This document shows, in pieces, positions 12,801-24,800 of a DNA stretch of 64,000 bases; the first letter of the stretch is position 1, and the number at the start of each line of letters is the position of its first letter. Source of the DNA: Siphonodentalium dalli (Eukaryota; Mollusca; Scaphopoda; Gadilida; Siphonodentaliidae). The position numbers and the translations under genes were made by a program. Where the stretch lies: the NCBI GenBank assembly GCA_032622095.1, contig CP136065.1:246511474-246575473 (forward strand), written 5' to 3'. Under the pieces are notes generated by a model that saw only the letters and a program-made list of their open reading frames with translations, had not been told where the DNA came from and did no database searches.

Positions 12801-15800
12801 ACATAACGCGTTGTCACCTTTGTTCGCCTCACTGAACGATAAACAATACCCGCAGAGGGGGGTCTGTCTATTGCAATAGGGTCGCACGAATTGCAAAATA
12901 GCGACACGTGCGAGGATGGAGTTACTTCCCATGGATCAAATCATTGATTATATTGCGATGCCAGACGGTTGCGCGAATTCTTTGAACGTATTCCGCTTCA
13001 TGCATGCCATTTGATTAAAAACAACGAATAATGCGATCATTCATGGAGTATGGGTGATCAAAATTAAATAATCGTAGGGGCTTGAATAAGAATCGTAGGG
13101 GGTGGATTTTTTCTCAAAAATTAACAATCGTACGGGTACGGTTATTCGGATCACTAGAGTAAGTCAATATAAAGTGAACCCTTCGATGCATACGCCATCG
13201 ATGTGATCTCACTCGCTCACTCAAAGATATCAAAAACCCTCTGTAAGTCTATATAAAGTGAACCCTTCAATGCATACGCCAGCGATATGATCTCGCTCGC
13301 TCACTCAAAGATATCAGGAACCATCTTTAAGTCTATATAAAGTACAACCCTTCAATGAATACGCCAGCGATATGATCTCGCTCACTCACTCAAAGATATC
13401 AGGAACCCTCTGTAAGTCTATATAAAGTGCACCCTTCAATGCATACGCCAGCGATATTATCTCGCTCGCTCACTCAAAGATATCAGGAACCCTCTGTAAG
13501 TCTATATAAAGTGAACCCTTCAATGAATACGCCAGCGATATGATCTCGCTCGCTCACTCAAAGATATCAGAAACCCTCTGTAAGTCTGTATAAAGTGAAC
13601 CCTTTCAATGCGTACACCAGATGATGATATTTCACTCGTTTGGTTACTCTAAGATGTAAGAAATGCACCATCACAAGGTTTTTCAAAGAAATATAAAATG
13701 GTGAAATTAACATTTTCCTTTTTTTTTGGTTCCATTCTGCCCATGTTTCAAATGGGGGTATTCCAGCACCCGTGGTTAAACCTCCTATAAATTATGTTGG
13801 GATTTGATACATACATTTGATCGTAGGGTCCTGCAAATATATTCCATATTTGATTCATTATTCGATTCAGTCCCTTTATTTGATTAAAATTCAGTTAGAA
13901 AATATTGGTTTGAAAATGAACTAACATCCCAAAGGTGTTCTTCATCCATCTCTTTTGACCATTTGATGATGGGAACAGGCTGGTGCAGCATTAAAGACCA
14001 TGTGCCAGTGCATGGGTGACTCGCATATATAAGAGAATGGATGCACTACTCTGCAGTAAGATCTCTACCAACGTTGAGCTAAATAACCAACTTTTTTTGC
14101 TTTTGGGATTGAGAAAAATGATAAATATCCACATTGACACTCTAACTGTTAACTATAGACTAGCCTTCTGGAGAAAATTGAAAAAATAAATTGAGGCAGG
14201 CAAGACAATCTCAGCCAGGCAGGGTATCGGAAACAAAGAGGTTTTTTTTGTGCCTTAGTCATCTCCAATAAATTTCAACAAATATTCCAAATCAACCAAG
14301 ATAAAATTAAACCTGTGAAACAAGGCAATTAAAGAAGATTTCTTGCTTTGTCACTTCTTTGAATATATTTGAATCAACATTTTTTTCACAAACATTAATG
14401 TGTATTAGAGCAGGATTAATTGTTTGCACGAACTTAACCCTTTACCCAACAAAACGGCCAAAAACGCCCAAATAAAGCTTCAACAGCCTAAAATATCTTC
14501 CGTCTGTCTCAATAACACCATACAAATATGGATATCATTGGAACCGGTTCATTGACCACATTGTGATGGTTACAGTTATGCCCTGTGCCAATGCATTCTC
14601 TTATATATGCGAGTCGACCATAGGTAGTCTCGCATATATAAGAGAATGTATTGGCCTAAAAAAAATGTTTTTTTAACACTTTTTACCATTTTTTCTTACA
14701 TTCTTTAACAATTTTATAATTTTTTCTTACATTTATAATATTTTTATACATTCTTTGACAATTTTATCATTTTTAATATGTGTTAAGCCAATGCATTCTC
14801 TTATATATGCGAGGTGACCTATGGTCGACTCGCATATATAAGAGAATGCATTGGCACAGGGCCGTTCTGTTGGGTAAAGGGTTAATTGATGTCACCCACA
14901 ATATCTAACAATGTCATATACAAACCATCGAAATAATAATTATTATACATTTTGTTTTTTTTCACTTGTTTTTTTAGATGCAAAGATAAGAAATATTACA
15001 ATAGACTACCTAATGCGAGTGTTATAGTTCCATTCCACAATGAACACTGGACGACTCTACTCAGGACTGCATCCAGCGTTGTTAACAGATCTCCCAAAAA
15101 CCTCCTACACGAAGTTATCTTAGCAGATGATTTCAGCACAAAAGGTATGCATTAACCATTTACCCAACAGAAGGGCCCTGTGCCAATGCATTATCTTATA
15201 TATGCGAGTCGACCATAGGTCGCCTCGCATATATAAGAGAATGCATTGGCTTAACACATTAAAAATTATAAAATTGTTAAAGAATGTAAGAAAAAATGGT
15301 AAAAAGTGTTAAAAAAAGTTTTTTTTTTAGGCCAATGCATTCTCTTATATATGCGAGGCGACCTATGGTCGACTCGCATATATAAGAGAATGCATTGGCA
15401 CAGGGCATAACTGTAACTATCACAATGTGGTCAATGAGCCGGTTCCAATGATATCCATATTTGTATGGTTCTATTGAGACAGACCGAAGATATTTTAGGC
15501 TGTTGAAGCTTTATTTGGCCGGTTTTGGCCGGTTTGTTGGGTAAAGGGTTAATGTAGTACTTATAAACATTGCGATATCGTAGATTGTTTTCTATAATGA
15601 ATTGATTTATTGATTGATTGAGGGCTACACGAAGTTATCTTAGCAGATGATTTCAGCACAAAAGGTATGCATTAAATCAGAATTGTATCCTTACATAAAA
15701 TCAAATAAAAGCAGACAATTAATTTGTCATTTATTCATGACTGTTTATTACTGAATATTAAAGTGATATGAAACACTCCGGTAGGGTGATCAAATAGAAA

Positions 15801-18800
15801 TTGAGAATAATCTTGCTCAAAGTAGTTATTTTTTACGAATATTAATCCAAATTGACAATACATATCGTCATGCTTATGTAGTAATTAAATGCAATGACTC
15901 TCGATGGCGAAATCATTCGTGTTAGTTTGTCGCTGATATTTGCGTCCCGAATTGATATGTAAATATTGACAGTTGAGCGTAGTTCAGACGATGTTTTCTA
16001 GGAAGTGGTATGGTCGATTTCTCTGAAATTTTCGACGATGTTAGTTAAATGCTGCATTCCCCATGTTGACATAGAGCCTGGGTACTAACTTATCAATTTC
16101 ACGCACCCGAATAAGTCCATAATATGTCTTTAAACATATGAACAAGGACGCTGGAAGCACCAAAGGGCAAGGGGGGCAAACCAGTCAGGAGGGCACTTTT
16201 CATATACCCACTGGACTCTAATGGGCCAGGGCAAGGGGGCAAATGCCCCTGCATTCCCCCCTTCCCCGGCATCCCTGCATATGAAAATAGGAAATGTTAT
16301 CACTGGTTTCAGAACCACGTCGATCTCTGCTTATTCGAAGTTGGTTCGCTTAATTTTAACACAGGATGCTCCGGAATTGAGAAATTTTTTAATGAAAATT
16401 GGATAAAAAATCAGAAGGTGTAAAATTCCTGAGTTAATTCAAAATGCTGAATATGTTCGGAAACAGAACAAACACGTGCTCATGTATCTATTTTATACAA
16501 TCGAATGAGGGGTAAAGTATACTCGTAGTATGGGATCATAACTTCTGATGATGGGTGACATATATTTAACAGAATTCGGTTGTATTTGGTTGTCTTAAAT
16601 CGGTCCCTTCGAATATGACTCTTTATTTATCGGTCCACATTTGTATATGAATTCCGTCCTATAACTGGATGCAATTCATAGGAATGTTAACAATTATCAT
16701 CATGTGCCGACTGGTAGCATGTTGCTGTCAGTCAAACATTATTTACAAGAACAGCAACGTCCCATCTTTTTTTCGGTTTTAAGGTTTAATTGTGCCTTGG
16801 TTGAGTTGGAATATTTAACAAACTGGTTTGAGAACTCAAAATAGTGCTTTTGTAATGTTAAACTTGGAACTCAGGGTGAATCGGCCCTGGAATTATATAA
16901 TCACATCCCTGGTCTTGCAAATAAATACAAATAAAAACACCCGCCCTCATTGATTCAGAAAGAAATATTGTCTGAAACTAAAATTATCTTTTTTGTTTGG
17001 TCTGAGGGATAACTGTGTGGAGAAGATTAAAAATGTCACTATCAGTAACTGTAGTTTTTAGTAAGGTACAAAATTTAAAAGAATGTGTCTGGGAAAACTT
17101 AATTTTGGAGCTAATTAGTGGGTATTTGCCAACGAATATTTGCAATTGACTGTGCTGAAAAATACTTCATGTTTATCCCTACTCTTATTGAGAATTACAA
17201 AATAATTATCACTTTTGAACCCACTAACCAGCTTAACTGCTTTTACTACTTATAATAGTTCTTACTTTTTTATATTGTGTGAGTTTTTAGCAGTTTCAAT
17301 TGTGACATTCTTTTTCAGAATTTTTGAAAAAGGAGTTGGAGGATTACTTGAAAGAGCACTTCTCTAATGTCAAGGTCGTAAGAGCAGAAAAACGAGAAGG
17401 ACTCATTAGAACTCGGTTACTTGGAGCGAAGCACGCGACGGGAGAAGTCCTTATATTCCTGGACGCACATTGTGAAGCTAACACTAATTGGCTCCCACCA
17501 CTCTTAGGTGAGACTCAATTCTATTTCATGTTTCATAAATCCAGCTCCCATCACTCTCAGGTGAGACTCAGTTCTATTTCATGTTTCATAAATCCAGCTC
17601 CCATCACTCTCAGGTGAGACTGAATTCTATTTCATGTTTCATAAATCCAGCTCCCATCACTCTCAGGTGAGACTCAATTCTATTTCATGTTTCATAAATC
17701 CAGCTCCCATCACTCTCAGGTGAGACTCAATTCTATTTCATGTTTCATAAATCCAGCTCCCATCACTCTCAGGTGAGACTCAATTCTATTTCATGTTTCA
17801 TAAATCCAGCTCCCATCACTCTCAGGTGAGACTGAATTCTATTTCATGTTTCATAAATCCAGCTCCCATCACTCTCAGGTGAGACTGAATTCTATTTCAT
17901 GTTTCATAAATCCAGCTCCCATCACTCTCAGGTGAGACTCAATTCTATTTCATGTTTCATAAATCCAGCTCCCATCACTCTCAGGTGAGACTCAATTCTA
18001 TTTCATGTTTCATAAATCCAGCTCCCATCACTCTCAGGTGAGACTGAATTCTATTTCATGTTTCATAAATCCAGCTCCCATCACTCTCAGGTGAGACTGA
18101 ATTCTATTTCATGTTTCATAAATCCAGCTCCCATCACTCTCAGGTGAGACTGAATTCTATTTCATGTTTCATAAATCCAGCTCCCATCACTCTCAGGTGA
18201 GACTGAATTCTATTTCATGTTTCATAAATCCAGCTCCCATCACTCTCAGGTGAGACTCAATTCTATTTCATGTTCCGTAAATCCAAACTGTTATTAGTTA
18301 TTAGTATCGAAGAACACTTTATCCGTTTCTGTAATGTCAATATTTCAGATTTTATGAAAACTCAGTACCTCGGAATTTTACTAAAAAATGTTTGCAGTTT
18401 CAATTGTGACATTCTTTTTCAGAATTTTAGAAAAAGGAGTCTAATCATCTCATGATTTCAAAATTTATTCTCGTCGTAAAGTCACAAAATGGTTGAAAAT
18501 AACTGTTACCGAGAATATTTTATTAAAAATCTCCCTGACGAACTCCAAAAAAAATTGCAATGCACATGGCAAATCAACAGAGACAAGAGAGAATTCCAAG
18601 AAAGTGAGGGCAGATACTAACAATGCAAACTGTTGTAGAGGGTATAATAAAAGCAGAAATAAATCAGTCTGTCTGCGTCTGTGTATCCAACTTTGTCCAA
18701 ACTTGTATTCCTACATTTTCTTGTCATTTTATATGTTAATACTTGATAGAGATGTTTTCCATCATGGGAACCTGTGCACCAGTATTAACGATTTTTAGTG

Positions 18801-21800
18801 GAGTTATCCCCATTTTTTTTACTTAGAAATGTTTTGCAACATACTTAATTTTATCCGAAATATTATTTCTTCATTTCTTGGTTAATTGTTTTAAAATTTA
18901 GCATAAGATATTTGACCACCTGCCTCTGTCTTACTTTTATAATGAAGTTAACCTGTGCACCTGAATCATTTTACTCCGTTCTAAGAAATATAATTCTCAT
19001 CATTGATACACATAATTATTGCCTTATTCTGAAAGATATCGAAGTTGACATCGCTAAAAGCCATGTGTTTGCTTCTGCCTAGCTAGTTAAGTTGCTATAT
19101 GTTGCTATCCCAATTTATACTGATCATGTAAACCAGATATTAGCTGGCAAAAGCAGGGGTGGGGTCATTGTAATTTGTAATTGACTGTAATTAATTACTT
19201 TTTCTCAAATAGTTGAGAGTAATTTGTAATTGGACCATTTCTCAATTACAAGTAATTGAAAGTAATTAATTACTTTGACAAATAGCATGTAATTCGATTA
19301 CTTTTTCAATTACATTCAAAGAGGACATAATAAACTTTTGTACATTTATTGGTGAGGTTTCATCATGCAGTTGTTCATCAAAATATTAAAAAGTATTTGT
19401 AATTGTAATTTATTACATTGGATAAGTAATTGACACATCCCTGGCTGGGCAAAAGTTGATTTCCTCATTCTCAGTTTCAAATAGTTCTTAATGTATGTAA
19501 GTATACTGTTAATTTTCAGATCCAATTGCTCAGAACCATAAGACTGTTGTATGTCCATTTATTGATGTCATCGATTATGAGACCTTCGAGTTGCGTGGAC
19601 AAGATGAAGGTGCCAGGGGTTCGTTCGATTGGGAGTTCTTCTACAAGCGTTTACCTCTCACCAAAGAGGATCTTAAACATCCAGCTGAACCGTTCAAGTA
19701 AGACTGCAGAATTATAAATATACAAGCCTTGAAATAGGGTGTCTGTCATTTGCAGAATGAGGTCCCCAGAGGGTGAAATTAGTGATGCTATCCCGCATAG
19801 TGGGCTAGCATCACCAAATTCACCCTCTGGGGACCTCATTCTGCTTACACCTCAGCAGAATGAGGTTCCCAGAGGGTGAATTTGGTGATGCTAGCCCACT
19901 ATGCGGGGTAGCATCACTAAATTCACCCTCTGGGGACCTCATTCTGCAAATGACACACCCTATTTCAAGGCTTGTAAATATATAGTACCCAGATGCAGCA
20001 AGTCTGAGTTTAGTGTGCCTGTCATTTGCAGAATGAGGTCCCCAGAGGGTAAATTTTTATGCTATCCCGCATAGTGGGCTAGCATCACTAAATTCACCCT
20101 CAGGGTACCTCATTCTGCTAAGGCCTCATCTTCTCTGGACAGTTTCTTTATTATCAAATTTCTATAAAACTTCTTCACATAGATTCTATTTCTGTTTTAG
20201 TTAGTTTCTCTATATCCCCAAATTGGCCGACGACACATTGCATAATCGAGGTTCCCAATGGGTGTACATCACAATATTCACCATTTGGGAACTTCAATCT
20301 AAGTCTATGTCTCCCATAGCAGATGAGGCCATGCAGAATGAGGTTCCAGGAGAGTAAATTTGGTGATGCTAGCCCGCTATGCGGGATAGCGTTACTAAAT
20401 TCACCATCTGGGGACTTCATTCTGCAAATGACAGGCACACTAAACTCAGACTTGAGCTGTAGGGCATACTCTTGTGTGCCAAATAGAAGTTTAGGTTAAG
20501 GGCAGAATATAAGTACATGGTGGAAATTTATGAAAAAATAAATAGTGCCGGGCGGAATAGAAGTACCACATGAAAGTGTATTATCAATTCTCACACAAGG
20601 CAATAATTATTTTCATGATTTTAGTATTAAACTATAACATGGTGTTAAGGACGAAGAAAATTAAATGTCTGGTTGGATTTACAAGTCAGAAAAAATAAGG
20701 TTTGTGAATTGGCTTGAAATTTAATATTGTTAACTAATGAGGGAGTCGTTTCTATGCTTGTGATTAGGTGGGGGGAGTCATATTGTATTGAGCTAACATA
20801 TTATAATCAACCAACATGAAAAATGTCTTATAATGTATTTATATATAAAACAGAAATCATGATCATTTGAATGTTATAGTTGTTTATTTTTACCTTTATG
20901 TTCTTGATTTTGAAAGATTCCTGTTATAAACAGGGATGCAATGTTTTTTTTTTGGAGGGATCTTGGAACCCTCGTCGTTTCATTTTAATGTAATATATAT
21001 CTGATTTTGTATCATGTTATAATCAACCCACATGTAAAATGTCTTGTAATGTATTACTAGTAATATAACAAACAGAAATCATGATCATTTTAATGTAATA
21101 TATATCTGATTTTATAGGAGTCCTGTGATGGCCGGAGGATTGTTCGCCATTCATCGGGATTGGTTCTGGGACCTCGGAGGTTACGATCCTGGCCTTGACA
21201 TCTGGGGTGGAGAACAATATGAACTGTCATTCAAGGTGAGTTTGCAGGTTTTGTTTGAATGAGATGAAGTAATACGTACTTAAGAGGGTCACAAAGACTC
21301 ATATTGCCTGCAAAAGATTCAAATAATCTGAAGCACTTACTTATTTTGTGTATGTACAAGTGTAGTGCACCTTTATACTCTCTATGAGGGCTAATCACGG
21401 TCAATTATTTAAAGCCCTGTCATATGATAAATGCAAGCCTTGAAATAGTGTGCCTGTCATTTGCAGAATGAGGTCCCCAGAGGGTGAATTTAGTGATGCT
21501 ACCACGCATAGCGGGCTAACATCACCAAATTCACCCTCTGGGGACCTCATTCTGCTTACATCTCAGCAGAATGAGGTCTCCAGAGGGTGAATTTGGTGAT
21601 GCTAGCCCGCTATGCAGGGTAGCATCACTAAATTCACCCTCTGGGGACCTCATTCTGCAAATGACAGGCACACTATTTCAAGGCTTGGATAAATGATTCA
21701 TGTGAATCCGACAAATTAGAAGACATCAGGTGCAATGGGGACCTTACTTCCTTTGGAAATGTTCAGATAATAAGTTCAACAAGCACCCATAAGTCATTTG

Positions 21801-24800
21801 TTGAAATTATTATCTGAACATTTCACACCAATGAATATGAATCATTCTGCTCTTGTATTATCTGTTTTTATGTGTGTCGTCTGCTTTTGTTACCTGAACA
21901 CCCTCCATATGAATAATAGACCATTTCAATGTATACTTTTATAACTGATGGGAGAATCTATTCAGTATATAAAGGATTAATGAACCCAAGCCTTAGTTTA
22001 GTGTACCTGTCATTTGAAGAATGAGGTCCCCCAGAGGGTGAATTTGGTGACGCCATCCCGCATCGCAGGCTAGCATCATCAAATTCACCCTCTGGGGACC
22101 TCATTCTGTATAACCTCATCTGCTATGGGAGACAGACTCAGATTGAAGTTCCCAAATAGTGAATATTGTGATGTACACCCATTGGGAAACTCGATTATGC
22201 AATTTGATAATAAAGAAACTGTCCAGAGAAGATGAGGCCTTAGCAGAATGAGGTCCTCAGAGAGTGAATTTAGTGAATTCACCCTCTGGGGACCTCATTC
22301 TGAACATGACAGGCACACTATACTTAGGCTTGAATGTACCATGATATTTACCTGACCTTTGACCTTTTTATTTCAGCTCTGGCAGTGTGGCGGAATGATG
22401 GTAGATTCACCATGCTCAAGAGTGGGACATATCTACAGAAAATTTGCTCCGTTCCCAAATCCTGGTATTGGAGATTTTGTTGGCAAGGTAACTGAACTCA
22501 AACTAACATATAAAATTACCTCAACCGACTGTAATCCAAGTTTTACAACATACTGTTTAGTAAAGCTTGTCAATCAATTGTAAACCCAGTATTACAATAC
22601 ACTGTTTAGGAAAGCTTGTCATATTGTTGTCCATTTTATACGTCGGTTTTTTAAAAACTTTTTTGGTTTCCAGATGATCACTTTAGATAGTCTCAACTGA
22701 ATGGAATGAAATTTGGTATGTGGGTTTACTAACACAAAATATCAAGGTCAGATTCAACCCAGATCACATTATATCACATTATATCACATTATGTCACATA
22801 TCACATTATATCTTCACATTATCACATTATGTCACATATCACATTATATCTTCACATTATCACATTATGTCACATATCACATTATATCACATTATCACAT
22901 CATATCACATTATATCTTCACATTATCACATTATGTCACATATCACATTATATCACATTATCACATCATATCACATAATATCTTCACATTATCACATTAT
23001 GTCACATTAGATCACATTATATAAGGATTAACTGTCATGTGGACTGTTTTTATGGAGATGTAACGGTGAGGTAAGTGGACATAACTTGTGTAAAACCCGA
23101 AGGGTTTTACATACAAGTTATGTCCACTTACCTCACCGTTATATCTCCATAAAAATAGTCCACATGACAGTTAATCCTTATATTTATATACATTTAGCGA
23201 AAAAGCCGCTTTTGTAAATATATTTAAATAGAAAAGTGTATCGTGACAAGATCAGCCCAAAATACCCAATAGCACCCTTGGCAAAAGTTAATAGGAACAA
23301 TTTCTCTTCATGTTGAAACCCGATGATGTATTAAGTCAATCCTGCGCGAGTCAAAATGCGCCCAAAGCATTACGCGTTCGTCTTTCCAAACCTAATGACG
23401 TATCGATGGTGTTATTAGCTTGGTGTTATGAGGCGTTACGCATTCACCGAGAAATAACTGCAACTAGCCACATGGGCGCCGACCAATCAGAATGCTGGAT
23501 TTAGTGATGACAACACTTAGTGTGTAAATATATCACATTATCACATCATATCACATTATATCACATTATATACAACGTTAGGCCTGACCAATTTAATAAC
23601 TTGAATTACGAACGCAGAGAATGAAAACCTGTAGATGCAGGAGGGGGGAAAAAACCAAATACGGGAATATCCACATTTGTTATAGTAAAAGCAAGGAAAC
23701 ATTACTTAAACAGTAAAATAACTTTATGTGGTATGTGATAATAATGTAAATAATAATAATAATACAGTGAATTTAACATTAAAGAAACAAAGAGAGCACA
23801 AAAACTGACATTTGCATCATTTGTATTACAGTCTACGTATTCCTGCACTAGTTCATGATTAATTTAATAGCATACATGTTAAGGATCTCTCATGGCATAT
23901 TTTAAAGTTATAAAGTTCCAAAGCATTAAACATGAAAGCTTGTATTAAACAAGCTATATATTAATGTGTTAAACTTATCAGTGTTGTCATTTTAATAACT
24001 TGAATGTTCTCAGGACATGTTTTCCTGCTGTTAAAACACTCTCCGGTGAGAAACTGAACTGCTTCTCGACAAATAAGTCAATTAGATCGTTGAACAAAGT
24101 ATAGTCATTCCTCATTTTTGTGGAATCAACTTTGTCAGGATAGCATTTTGTGAGTCTGTTGGACATCAGGAAACTAAAAGCATTCCCTTTCTGTTGTATC
24201 TCGAGTTGTGTTACAAAAATAACTATGTATTTCCCTCCGAAATCTGACACAACATGCAGTGGAGTATCGTTTTTGAGTTCATGACCTTCATCTTGAGGAG
24301 ATGTTTTCGAGACGATTCGGTCTATCTTGAAGTTCTCATCGACCTCACTAAATAACACGGACACTGTGTTCTCTAGATCTAGCTTCAATAGTCTCTTTTT
24401 GACAACAGTCCCCGACTTTACGACTTCTACGCTGAAATAACTCATTCATGCCCTCGAGTGTCCATACTAACGAAACCGAAACTTAACGGATGTGAACGAG
24501 TTATCTTTGTTCGAAATGTTTAAAGACCAGGAGCTAGCCGGAAACGGAATGTCGCTCATACTGGAATCCGGAAAATTAAAAATCTCGGCAAACTAAAACG
24601 CAGAAATGGACCGCACTTGTGTACCGAAACCCGGGAAAAAAATTAATTGCGTTTGGAATTTCCGTTTTTTTTTTTTTATTTTCTCGGAAATTGTTATCGG
24701 CGCGTTCGTAATTCAAGTCATTAAATTGGTGTCGCCTTATCTTTATTTTATACCATTTGAAAGAGGAAGTCCAAAACATTGCAATATCAACTTTTCTGGT

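Noticed and set aside
22713-23024. His/Ile/Ser-rich frames of about 100 codons
   Set aside because: Products of the TATCACATTA microsatellite.
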